Shown here piece after piece: positions 46,451 to 55,714 of a DNA stretch of 64,000 bases. Source of the stretch: Actinomycetota bacterium (GTDB lineage Bacteria > Actinomycetota > Acidimicrobiia > IMCC26256 > PALSA-610); assembly GCA_003134555.1 (NCBI GenBank), contig PLBO01000145.1:1-64000 (forward strand), given 5' to 3'. A program made the position numbers and the translations under genes. Each line of letters opens with the position of its first letter. The first letter of the stretch is position 1. Below the pieces are notes generated by a model. That model did not search any database and was not told the DNA's origin. It saw only the letters and a program-made list of their open reading frames with translations.

Positions 46451-48420
46451 TCGAGCTGAGCGTCGAGGAGGCACGCGTCCTCGGTTGCCTCATGGAGAAG
46501 GCGGTTACAACGCCCGACAACTACCCGTTGTCGGTCAACGCGTTGATCAATGCGTGCAACCAGAGCACGAATCGCGATCCGATCGTGTCGTACGACGAGT
46601 CGACGGTCGAACGGGTGCTCGAGGGACTGCGCGACAAGGGAGTGTCTCGCCGGGTGCGGGCGACGGGTCAGCGGGTCGTGAAGCACCGCCATGTGGTCGA
46701 CGAGGCGCTGCAGCTCTCGGTCCCGCAATACTCGGTGCTCGGAGTGCTGTTGCTGCGCGGCGCGCAGACGCCGGGCGAGCTCAAGCAGCGCACCGAGCGC
46801 TGGCACGCGTTCCGATCGCTCGACGACGTCGAGGAGACTCTCCAACGTCTGGCCGATCGCGGGTACGTGCGCCAGCTCGAGCGCCGCCCCGGGCAGAAGG
46901 AGTCGCGCTGGGTGACCCTCGTCGTGGCGGCCGACGAAATTGACGCGCGCGCGGCAGGCGCACCCCAACAGGTGGCCGCGACCGACGCCGAGCCCGAGAC
47001 CACGAGTCAGCCCGCGCCCGGCGCGGAGCTCGCGGCGCCGGTCGAACGCTCGCTCGAGGTGCACAATCCGGCCACCGGCGAGCACATTCGCAGCGTCGCG
47101 GTCACCGAGGAGCGTGAGGTCGAACAGAAGGTCGAACGGGCGCGCCGGGCGCAGCCCGACTGGGCCGCGCGCGCGTACGACGAGCGGGCCGCGCTCCTGC
47201 ACGCCTTCCGCGATCTGCTCGCGACGGAGGCCGAGGAGTGTGCGCGCATCACGACGCGTGAGGTCGGCAAGCCGATCGTGCAGGCCCGCAACGAGGTGCG
47301 CGCGGTCCTCGAACGGATCGATTGGAACATCGAACACGTCGGCACCGTCATCGCCGCGCGTTCGGTCACCTCCCGTGACGGGGGAGCGGTCGAAGAGCGC
47401 GTCACCCACGAACCGCTCGGGCTGGTCGCGCACGTCAGCGCATGGAATTATCCGTACTTCGTCGGGCTCAACACGATCGTGCCCGCCCTGCTCGCCGGCA
47501 ACGCGGTGCTCTACAAGCCGTCCGAGCACGCCACACTTACCGGGCTGCGACTCGTCGACATCATGCACCGCTCCGGCATACCCGTCGACGTGGTGCAGAC
47601 GATCGTCGGCGGTGGCGCCGTGGGTGCCGCGCTGGTCGCGTCCGAGATCGACATGGTGTGCTTCACCGGCTCGTACGAAACCGGGCGGCGGGTGTCCCGT
47701 TCGGTGGCCGAGCGGCTCGTGCGGCTCCAGCTCGAGCTCGGCGGGAAGGACGGCGCCTACGTCTGTGACGACGTCGACGTCGAGTCGGCCGCGCTCGCGG
47801 TCGCGGAGGGCGCGTTCTACAACAGTGGCCAATCCTGCTCGGCGATCGAACGCATCTACGTGAACGACGCGATCTTCGATCGCTTCGTCGACGCCCTGGG
47901 CGACGTGGTGAGTGCGTACCGCACGGGCGATCCCGAAGCCGAGCAGACCGATCTCGGGCCGCTCGCGCGCGCCGCGCAGCTCGACGTGCTCGACGCGCAG
48001 GTCGCCGACGCGGTCGGGAAGGGTGCACGGGTGGTGTGCGGAGGCGGACGGATCGATCGACCGGGCTCTTGGTTCGAGCCCACGGTGCTCGTCGACGTCG
48101 ACCCGAGCATGAGTGTCATGCGCGACGAGACGTTCGGTCCCGTCATCGGCGTGCAGCGCGTCCGCGACGACGCGGAGGCGCTCGCGTGCCTCGACGACAC
48201 CGAGTTCGGCCTCGGCGCGGCCGTGTTCTCGCGCGACCGCGGGCGCGCGGAGCGGATCCTGAGCCGGCTCGAAGTCGGCAACGCCTACTGGAACACGTCC
48301 GACCGTTCGAGCGTGCGCTTGCCGTGGTCGGGACGCCGGCACTCGGGCCTCGGCGTGTCGATGTCGGAGTCCGGCGTGCGCGCCTTCGTCCGGGAAAAGG
48401 CGTGGCACCTGAGTTCGTGA
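46447..48420 (+). CDS. DUF480 (YceH) winged-helix domain fused to aldehyde dehydrogenase
   Basis: N-terminus [51 protein letters not shown]...[45 protein letters not shown]; C-terminal ALDH with [49 protein letters not shown]. Confidence 0.9.
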   Translation: [657 protein letters not shown]

Positions 48421-48442
48421 GCGCGCGAGCGCCCGAGTAGAG

Positions 48443-49072
48443 ATGCGAGGAGGCGTCGTCATGTCGAGATTCACTCGAGGCTTCTCCGGTCGCGGTCGCG
48501 CCAACCGCGACCCGCGGCTCCCGCCGGGGCAATACGACACCGGCAACAGCTGGCCCGTCCTGACCGCGGAGGTCACTCCGCGGCTCGACACCGCGACGTG
48601 GACCTTCAGGATCGAAGGTCTGGTCGATCGTCCGACCACGTGGACCTGGGACGAGATCCACGCGCTGCCGCCGTCGAGCTATTCGGGCGACATCCACTGC
48701 GTCACCACGTGGTCGAAGCTCGGTGTCACGTTCAATGGCGTCTCGGTCGACACGTTGCTCGACGCGGCGGGCGTGCAACCGAGCGCGACCCACGTCCTCG
48801 CGTTCTCGCACACCGCGTACACGACGAACCTTCCGCTCGCCGACGTGACGAACGGCAAGGCGTGGGTCGTGTGGGACTACGAGGGTCGTCCGCTCGAAGC
48901 CCAGCACGGCGGACCGGCCCGCCTCCTGGTGCCGCACCTCTACTTCTGGAAGAGCGCCAAGTTCGTCGCGGGCCTGCGCGTGCTCGACCACGACGAGCCC
49001 GGCTTCTGGGAGCAGAACGGCTACCACGATCGCGGCGACCCCTGGCTCGAACAGCGATACCAAGGCGACTGA
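48443..49072 (+). CDS. Sulfite oxidase-like molybdopterin-dependent oxidoreductase
   Basis: WTWDEIHALPPSSYSGDIHCVTTWSKLGVTFNGVSVDTLLDAAG...HGGPARLLVPHLYFWKSAKFVAGLRVLDHDEPGFWEQNGYHDRGDPWLEQRY. Confidence 0.9.
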   Translation: MRGGVVMSRFTRGFSGRGRANRDPRLPPGQYDTGNSWPVLTAEVTPRLDTATWTFRIEGLVDRPTTWTWDEIHALPPSSYSGDIHCVTTWSKLGVTFNGVSVDTLLDAAGVQPSATHVLAFSHTAYTTNLPLADVTNGKAWVVWDYEGRPLEAQHGGPARLLVPHLYFWKSAKFVAGLRVLDHDEPGFWEQNGYHDRGDPWLEQRYQGD

Positions 49073-49074
49073 CG

Positions 49075-49785
49075 GTGAGCGCCTCCGCGCCGCGTTCGAT
49101 GTCGTGGAAGCAGGCGACGGTCGTCGACATCAAACAGGAGACCGCGCGCGCGAAGACGTTCCGTTTGACGCTCCCCGAAGCCTTGGGTCATCGCGCCGGC
49201 CAGCACGTGATCGTGCGGCTCACCGCGCCCGATGGCTACACCGCGTCGCGGTCGTATTCGATCGCCACGCCGGCGGACGAGTCGAAGGAGTTCGAGCTCA
49301 CGGTCGAGCGGCTCGAGGGAGGTGAGGTCTCGGCGTTCCTGCACGACGAGCTCACCGTGGGCGATGAGCTGGAGGTCCGGGGGCCGATCGGCGGTTGGTT
49401 CGTGTGGGACGGCGATTCGCCGGTCCTGCTCGTCGGCGGCGGCTCCGGGGTCGTTCCGCTCATGGCGATGCTCCGGCTCGCGCGTCGCACCGGAAAGTCG
49501 GAGCTCGTTCGGGTCGTCGTCTCCGTGCGCACGCCCGGCGACCTCTTCTATGCCGATGAGATCGCCGGTCCGGAGACCACGCTCGTCTACACGCGCGCGA
49601 CGCCGTCTTCGTTTGTGCGTCCGCCCGGACGGCTCTCGGCCGACGACATTCCGCCGTTCGCGGCGGGAGCAAGCGCGTACATCTGCGGCTCTTCTGGTTT
49701 TGCCGAGGCCGCGAGTGAGCTCATCATCGGCGCGGGCGTGCCCACGGAACAGATCCGAGTCGAACGCTTCGGTCCTACCGGCTGA
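49075..49785 (+). CDS. FAD/NAD(P)-binding ferredoxin reductase-like oxidoreductase
   Basis: GTG start; HRAGQHVIVRLTAPDGYTASRSYSIATPADESKEFELTVERLEGGEVSAFLHDELTVGDELEVRGPIGGWFVW...VLLVGGGSGVVPLMAMLR. Confidence 0.9.
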   Translation: MSASAPRSMSWKQATVVDIKQETARAKTFRLTLPEALGHRAGQHVIVRLTAPDGYTASRSYSIATPADESKEFELTVERLEGGEVSAFLHDELTVGDELEVRGPIGGWFVWDGDSPVLLVGGGSGVVPLMAMLRLARRTGKSELVRVVVSVRTPGDLFYADEIAGPETTLVYTRATPSSFVRPPGRLSADDIPPFAAGASAYICGSSGFAEAASELIIGAGVPTEQIRVERFGPTG

Positions 49786-50701
49786 TCGAGCCGCGGCGAA
49801 TACCGCCTTCGAGCGCGGCTCGATCCCAGCCGCCGTTGTCCGCGGCAGCGTCGTACGTGCTCTGCAAGAACGCGAGGAGCATCGCGTCGGGGTCGGCGGA
49901 GGTGCGGACCGCACGGTACGGAAGGATGAACTCGCGCAGCGTCGAGTCGTAGTACGCGGCTTCCGGCGAGACGGTGTGCGTGGCGAAGCCGTCCGGCTCC
50001 GGGTAGGCGTACGAATAGAACGAACCTTCCTCACTTCCGCCCGGCCAGTACCCGCAGCTGCTGACCTCGTGGCTGTAGGCATCTTGCATCACCCAGTCGG
50101 CGCAGTTCGGAACACCGCCCGGATGTAGCGGCGCGCGCCGGCCCGAGAACCGGGTCACCGCGAGATCGAATCCACCCCAGAAGAAGTGCACCGGACTCGC
50201 CTTGCCGATGAACCGCGACCGGAACTTCTTCAGGACGCGATCGCTCTCGACGAACGCGAGCCAGCACCGTTGCATCGCGTCGGCGTCGTACGAGCTGTGG
50301 CGCGTGTCGGCGGCGAAGGGAACCGCCTCGGCGATCTCGACGGGGCGGGGGAGTATCGACACGCGCACGTCGAGCTCGCGCAGGGCCGCCATCGTCGCGG
50401 CGTAGAAGTCGGCGACAGATCGCGGTTCGAGCGCAACGGTGCGGAGGTCTCCGTCGGTGGTCCGTATCGCGAGCACATGGTCGAGGAAATCGAACTCCAT
50501 CTCGATGCCTCGATCGGTTGCGTGCATGAGCGACGTGGTGAGGCCCCGAGCCGAGACGTACAGGGTGACCTGCCACGAGTGATTCATGGGCGGCTCGAGC
50601 GCGAGCCGAACCTTGCCCACGATCTGCGTCCACATGTGCACGGTCGCGCGCGTGTCCTCCCACGCGGAGAGCGTCAGCTCCGGCCATCGGCTCGACGTCA
50701 C
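49775..50701 (-). CDS. DUF5996 family protein
   Basis: GTG start VTSSRWPELTLSAWEDTRATVHMWTQIVGKVRLALEPPMNHSWQVTLYVSARGLTTS...VHFFWGGFDLAVTRFSGRRAPLHPGGVPNCADWVMQDAYSHEVSSCGYWPG. Confidence 0.85.
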   Translation of the reverse strand: MTSSRWPELTLSAWEDTRATVHMWTQIVGKVRLALEPPMNHSWQVTLYVSARGLTTSLMHATDRGIEMEFDFLDHVLAIRTTDGDLRTVALEPRSVADFYAATMAALRELDVRVSILPRPVEIAEAVPFAADTRHSSYDADAMQRCWLAFVESDRVLKKFRSRFIGKASPVHFFWGGFDLAVTRFSGRRAPLHPGGVPNCADWVMQDAYSHEVSSCGYWPGGSEEGSFYSYAYPEPDGFATHTVSPEAAYYDSTLREFILPYRAVRTSADPDAMLLAFLQSTYDAAADNGGWDRAALEGGIRRGSISR

Positions 50702-51279
50702 GGCGTCTCCCTCTGCTCGGCGAGCTTTCTCAGATTGAGGAGCTGTCGTCGCATCATCACCAGGTCGCTGGCGGGCAGGATTCGGGCCATCAGCCAACCA
50801 AGCGGGCCGGGACGAGATGCGACGACGAGTTTCACCACGAGTCGACTCGTTTCCGGGCCGCGCGGTGCGACCCGATAGGTGATGGCGATCCGGCCGAAGA
50901 CGACGTGGTCGGTTGTCAGCGTGATCGAACAGCCGGGCTCGAACTGGGCCAGACGGAAGATCATGAACCTCTGGCCGACCTCGAGCTCGTCGAGGCCCGG
51001 GGTCAACTCTCGCCGACTCCGTCGCCCGAGGTTGTCGATCCAGTCGTAGCTGTATGGCGCCACCCGGAGCTGGCACAGCCAGCGGAACACGACCGCGACC
51101 TGTGCTTCGACGTCCAACGCGCGGAACAACACCGCGTACGGCTGAGTAACTAAGGCATCGCAAGGGAACTGCCCGCGGCGTTCTTCGACCGTCGAACCCC
51201 AGTTGCGCACGACCCCGACCGAGTGTTGCTGCACGACGCGAGCGTCGCGCTTCCGTGGCACGGCATACCATTCCGTCAC
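50698..51279 (-). CDS. SRPBCC/polyketide-cyclase-like hypothetical protein
   Basis: VEAQVAVVFRWLCQLRVAPYSYDWIDNLGRRSRRELTPGLDELEVGQRFMIFRLAQFEPGCSITL; GTGA overlap with the DUF5996 gene. Confidence 0.65.
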   Translation of the reverse strand: MTEWYAVPRKRDARVVQQHSVGVVRNWGSTVEERRGQFPCDALVTQPYAVLFRALDVEAQVAVVFRWLCQLRVAPYSYDWIDNLGRRSRRELTPGLDELEVGQRFMIFRLAQFEPGCSITLTTDHVVFGRIAITYRVAPRGPETSRLVVKLVVASRPGPLGWLMARILPASDLVMMRRQLLNLRKLAEQRETP

Positions 51280-51343
51280 AATGATTGAGAATTGCGACTT
51301 TCGGGTACACCCCGGAGCGATGTTCGCATCGGTGCATATTCGC

Positions 51344-51368
51344 GCGACGACGCGGTTGGGGTCGTCGC
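51344..51368 (+). promoter_or_regulatory. 5'-UTR hairpin upstream of the sugar-binding protein gene
   Basis: Perfect 8-bp stem GCGACGAC / GTCGTCGC, 9-nt loop, just before the AAGGGGG Shine-Dalgarno-like sequence. Confidence 0.45.
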
Positions 51369-51384
51369 ATCAAGGGGGAACACG

Positions 51385-52593
51385 ATGAAGGTCTCGTTCA
51401 AGCGCGCAACGCAAGCGGTCATCGCGATCGGCGTGGTCGTCGGTCTGGCGGCGTGCGGTTCGTCGTCGAAGTCGACCGGCAGCACTACCACTACCGGCGG
51501 CTCCAATGTCTCGCTCACCGCCGCGTCGTTCACGAGTGACTTCTCCGCGATGGCGCAGCTGAAGTCGCTTGCGTCGCAGGGCAAAGGACTCATCGGCGTG
51601 CTGTTGCCCGACACGACGACCTCGGCGCGTTACGAGACCTTCGACCGGCCTTACCTGATCAAGGCGTTCCAGGCCGCGGGTCTTCCGGCGGCGCAGTTCA
51701 AGGTCGACAACGCACAGGGCAGTGCGAGCACGATGCAGACGCAGGCCGAGGCCGACATCACGCAGGGCGCGAGCGTCTTGCTCATTGACGCGCTCGACTC
51801 GGGCAGCGGCGCGGCGATCGAAGCCAACGCCACCTCCAAGGGCGTAAAGGTGATCGACTACGACCGCCTGGTGAAAGGCGGCGCCGCGGACCGTATCTAC
51901 GTCAGCTTCAACAACGTCACCGTCGGCAAGTTCATGGGGCAAGGTCTCGTCGACTGCGTCAAGGCGTGGAACGTCGCGAAGCCCAACGTCCTGGTGATGG
52001 ACGGCGACCCGACCGACAACAACGCCACACTGTTCGCCGAGGGATACAACGGCGTATTGAAGCCGCTCTTCGACAACGGCTCCTACGTGAAGGTCGGCGA
52101 GCCGGCGGGTACATGGACGCCTGCGGTCACCGCGACCAACTTTGACCAGCAGTTCACGGCGCACCCGAACATCAACGCGGTCATCACACCCAACGACGAC
52201 AACGCCAACGCGGTCATTGCCGACCTCCAGAAGGCCAATATTCCCGCGAAGAAGTTCCCGACCACGGGTCAGGACGCCTCGCTCGTAGGTCTGCAGAACA
52301 TTCTCAAGGGTTACCAGTGCGGCAGCGTCTACAAGGCGGTCTACCAAGAGGCCCAGGCCGCCGCCGCCGTCGCGATCTATCTACGCGCTGGTCAGACACC
52401 GCCTGCCGCGATGTTGAACGGCTCGACGCAGGACACGACGAGCAATACGGCGGTCAAGTCGGTATACCTCACGCCGGTTTGGGTCACGACGGCCAACATG
52501 GCGTCGACCGTGGTCAAGGACGCCGCGGTCAAGGTGCCCGCCCTCTGCATCACGGCAATCGCGAGCGCTTGTTCGGCAGCCGGCATCAGCTGA
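51385..52593 (+). CDS. Sugar ABC transporter substrate-binding lipoprotein (XylF-like)
   Basis: Lipobox VVVGLAACGSSS; IGVLLPDTTTSARYETFDRPYLIKAFQAAG...DITQGASVLLIDALDSGSGAAIEANATSKGVKVIDYDRLVKGG...DGDPTDNNATLFAEGY. Confidence 0.92.
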   Translation: MKVSFKRATQAVIAIGVVVGLAACGSSSKSTGSTTTTGGSNVSLTAASFTSDFSAMAQLKSLASQGKGLIGVLLPDTTTSARYETFDRPYLIKAFQAAGLPAAQFKVDNAQGSASTMQTQAEADITQGASVLLIDALDSGSGAAIEANATSKGVKVIDYDRLVKGGAADRIYVSFNNVTVGKFMGQGLVDCVKAWNVAKPNVLVMDGDPTDNNATLFAEGYNGVLKPLFDNGSYVKVGEPAGTWTPAVTATNFDQQFTAHPNINAVITPNDDNANAVIADLQKANIPAKKFPTTGQDASLVGLQNILKGYQCGSVYKAVYQEAQAAAAVAIYLRAGQTPPAAMLNGSTQDTTSNTAVKSVYLTPVWVTTANMASTVVKDAAVKVPALCITAIASACSAAGIS

Positions 52594-52608
52594 GTAGATT
52601 CCCGTCCG

Positions 52609-53415
52609 ATGGCGTCGCCGGGGGAAGAGGGCCAGACCGGAGAACCGCTGCTGCGCCTGCGCGGCATCGACAAGAACTTCGGTCCGGTCCAGGCGGTCGT
52701 CGACGTCGACCTCGATGTCCCGGCCGGGCAGGTAACTGCCCTTATCGGCGACAACGGCGCAGGCAAATCGGCGCTCGTCAAATGCATTGCCGGCATTCAC
52801 CACCCCGACGGCGGCCAGATCTTCTGGGACGGCCGACCGGTCCACATCCGGACGCCCCGCGAAGCGGCCGCGCTCGGGATCGAGACCGTTCACCAGGATC
52901 TTGCGCTGTGCGACAACCTCGACATCGTCCAGAACATGTTTCTCGGCCGGGAGCTGACACGGCATATCGCGCTCGACGAAGAGAAAATGGAGATGTCGGC
53001 CGGTGAGACGCTGAAAAGCCTCGCCGTCACCACCGTTCGCTCGATTCGCCAACCCGTCGCCTCTTTGTCGGGAGGTCAACGCCAGTCGGTAGCGATCGCC
53101 CGGGCCGTCCTGTGGAATTCGAAGCTCGTGATCATGGACGAGCCGACGGCCGCCCTCGGTGTGGCCCAGACGCGCATGGTGCTCGACCTGGTCCGGCGTC
53201 TCGCCGACCGTGGGCTCGCGGTGCTGTTGGTCTCCCACAACATGAACGACGTCTTCGAGGTCGCGGACCGGATCGCGGTCCTCCACCTCGGACGAATGGT
53301 TGCCGTGCGGCCCGCGGCCGAGATGGACAAGCAGATCGTCGTCGACCTCATGACGACCGGTGCGTCGAGCCGCGAGGTCAAAGCGAGCGCGCCGGCCGGC
53401 GAGGGCACTCCGTGA
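52609..53415 (+). CDS. Sugar ABC transporter ATP-binding protein (single ATPase domain)
   Basis: Walker A GDNGAGKSALVKCIAG, signature LSGGQRQSVAIARAV, Walker B LVIMDEPTAALG. Confidence 0.93.
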   Translation: MASPGEEGQTGEPLLRLRGIDKNFGPVQAVVDVDLDVPAGQVTALIGDNGAGKSALVKCIAGIHHPDGGQIFWDGRPVHIRTPREAAALGIETVHQDLALCDNLDIVQNMFLGRELTRHIALDEEKMEMSAGETLKSLAVTTVRSIRQPVASLSGGQRQSVAIARAVLWNSKLVIMDEPTAALGVAQTRMVLDLVRRLADRGLAVLLVSHNMNDVFEVADRIAVLHLGRMVAVRPAAEMDKQIVVDLMTTGASSREVKASAPAGEGTP

Positions 53416-54716
53416 CCGCGACCGACGAACCCCGATCCGAATCCGTGACCCCGGAACCCGAGGAACCGACCGCAGTCGCGGCAGCTCAGGCCGAGCGCGC
53501 GCTGGCGGCCGAGCTCGTCGCCGACTCGCTTGGTCAGTACATGCGCGCCGCGTTCAATCGCGTGCGCGCCGGTGACAGTGGCGTCCTACCGGTCGTCGCG
53601 GGCATGTTGCTCATCTCCGCGTTGTTCCAGTCGCTCAACTCGCATTTCCTGACCGCCGGAAACCTGGTCAACCTGCTGATCCAGGGCGCGGTCTACATGT
53701 TGTTGGCGATGGGCGAAGTCTTCCCGCTGCTCCTCGGCGAGATCGACCTCTCGATCGGTTTCGTGAGTGGCATCGGCGGAATCGTCACCGCCGAGCTCAT
53801 CAAGCAATCGTGGGGTTGGCCCTGGTGGGCCGCGATCCTGGTCGCCCTTCTGATCTGCGCCGCGATCGGTGCCCTCCAGGGCACGATCATCACGCGGATC
53901 GGGCTTCCCTCGTTCGTCGTCACGCTCGCCGGTTTGCTCGGGTGGCAAGGCGTGATGTTGCTCATACTCGGCAACGGCGGAACGCTCGCCATCAACGACA
54001 AGGTCGTGAACGATCTCGCCAGTGGGAACCTGACACCCGTCGCCAGCTGGATCGTGATGCTCGCGATCGTCGGCGTGTTCGGTCTCCGCACGTGGTTCCG
54101 CGACGCGCGCCGTCGATCGAGTGGCCTGGTCGCGCCGCCGGTAAATGTGACGCTGCTCAAGGTCACGGCCGCCGGGATCGCCGGCATCGCCGTGGTACTG
54201 ATCTGCAACGCCAACCGCGGAAGGATCGTGCCGATCAAGGGTTTGCCGTGGGTCGTGCTCATCGTCCTCGGCGTGCTCACGATGTGGACGTTGTTGCTCA
54301 TGCGAACCAAGTTCGGCCGCTACATGTATGCGATCGGAGGCAACCCCGAGGCGGCGCGCCGCGCGGGCGTGAACCTGGCCCTGATCCGGACAGTGGCCTT
54401 CACCCTGGCGTCGTTCACCGCCGGGATTGCCGGCATCATCTACGCGTCGCGATTGCGATCGGTGTCGACCGCCCTCGACGGCGGGACGCTCGTGCTCTAC
54501 GCCGTTGCCGCCGCGGTTATCGGCGGCACGAGCCTCTTCGGTGGTCGCGGCAAGGCACTGCATGCCGTGCTCGGCGGCCTGGTGATCGCGGCGATCGACA
54601 ACGGCATGGGGCTGCAGGGCTACAGCGGCGCGGCGCAGCACGTCGTCACTGCGCTCGTGCTCCTGGCGGCGGTCACTATCGACGCGCTGGCGCAGCGGGG
54701 TCGCGCCGCCCGCTGA
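53412..54716 (+). CDS. Sugar ABC transporter permease (XylH-like)
   Basis: GTG start; NLVNLLIQGAVYMLLAMGEVFPLLLGEIDLSIGFVSGIGGIVTAEL...TKFGRYMYAIGGNPEAARRAGVNL...ALDGGTLVLYAVAAAVIGGTSLFGGRGKALHAVLGGLVIAAIDNGMGL. Confidence 0.93.
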   Translation: MTATDEPRSESVTPEPEEPTAVAAAQAERALAAELVADSLGQYMRAAFNRVRAGDSGVLPVVAGMLLISALFQSLNSHFLTAGNLVNLLIQGAVYMLLAMGEVFPLLLGEIDLSIGFVSGIGGIVTAELIKQSWGWPWWAAILVALLICAAIGALQGTIITRIGLPSFVVTLAGLLGWQGVMLLILGNGGTLAINDKVVNDLASGNLTPVASWIVMLAIVGVFGLRTWFRDARRRSSGLVAPPVNVTLLKVTAAGIAGIAVVLICNANRGRIVPIKGLPWVVLIVLGVLTMWTLLLMRTKFGRYMYAIGGNPEAARRAGVNLALIRTVAFTLASFTAGIAGIIYASRLRSVSTALDGGTLVLYAVAAAVIGGTSLFGGRGKALHAVLGGLVIAAIDNGMGLQGYSGAAQHVVTALVLLAAVTIDALAQRGRAAR

Positions 54717-54720
54717 TCGA

Positions 54721-55653
54721 CTACGGGGTCCGGCTCGTCGAGTCGGGCGTGCCGATGATCGTGATCGGGGTCTCGCCCGGCAGGATCGACACGGGCGGAT
54801 CATCGGGATTGGGTTGCGGTGCCGCGACCGAGATCGGGACGTCGGAGGGTTGCTCCGCCGCCGGGACCGTCGCGTCGGTGACGTGCTGCGCCTCTGTCGT
54901 CGGCGTCGTGGTGGTTGTCGGCGCGGCGGTGACGGGCGTTGCAGTGGTCGGGGTAGCCGCGTGTGTGGTCGACGAAGCCTGCGGCTGGGTGGTGGTCGAC
55001 GGTTCGGTCGCGACGACCGGCTGCGTCTGTACCGTCTCGGTCTTGGCACCCGGCGACGACGGCGATTGCACCGCAGCCGCGGAGCCCGCGAACGCAGCCA
55101 TGCCCGCGGCGAGACCGGCCACGGGGAGGATGACTTTCCGGCGCAGCAACTCACCGTGCAGCCGGCGCGCCTCGGCGCGGTTGCAGCCGAGGACCTCGGA
55201 GATCTGTTGCTCGATCGCGTCACGGTCGCGGCTGAGGGCGCCCGCGAGGGCGACGATGTCGACGGCACGCAACGCGAGCGGGTCGCCCGGCTCGGTGTTG
55301 CGCAGACGACGCACGATGTCGACGTAGCCGGCGATGACGTCGTCGCCGCCCGGACCGACAGGCTGCTGCACGTCACCGATGACCAGATGGCGATCTTCGA
55401 ACTGCAGCGGCATGCGGAGCGGAACGTGCGCGGTGAGGTCTTCGCCGTAGCACTCGGCGAGCTGGGCACATACGTCGGCCGGAACGGGTTCGAGGCCGCG
55501 CTCGTAGGCGCGCAACTTGGCCACGGTGGTTCCTGCCTCGGCTGCGGCCGGCTTGCGCTTGAGGCCACGCCGCTTGCGCGCCGCCTGGAGCAACGCGCCG
55601 AGTCGTTCCGGCGGCATGGCGTCGTCGAGCAGCAGGGCCACGACCTCACTCAT
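54721..55653 (-). CDS. XRE-like HTH protein with TM segment and Thr/Pro-rich C-terminus
   Basis: MPPERLGALLQAARKRRGLKRKPAAAEAGTTVAKLRAYERGLEPVPADVCAQLAECYGED...VILPVAGLAAGMAAFAGSAAAV...T/P-rich tail. Confidence 0.75.
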   Translation of the reverse strand: MSEVVALLLDDAMPPERLGALLQAARKRRGLKRKPAAAEAGTTVAKLRAYERGLEPVPADVCAQLAECYGEDLTAHVPLRMPLQFEDRHLVIGDVQQPVGPGGDDVIAGYVDIVRRLRNTEPGDPLALRAVDIVALAGALSRDRDAIEQQISEVLGCNRAEARRLHGELLRRKVILPVAGLAAGMAAFAGSAAAVQSPSSPGAKTETVQTQPVVATEPSTTTQPQASSTTHAATPTTATPVTAAPTTTTTPTTEAQHVTDATVPAAEQPSDVPISVAAPQPNPDDPPVSILPGETPITIIGTPDSTSRTP

Positions 55654-55714
55654 TGCGCATCCGAACTCCCGAGTCGCCGATCCGGCTCTCTCATCGGCAG
55701 TCCGCCCGCGCCGC

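Noticed and set aside
46258-48639. 793-aa antisense ORF over the DUF480-ALDH gene
   Set aside because: Same artefact class; no domain motif on the minus strand.
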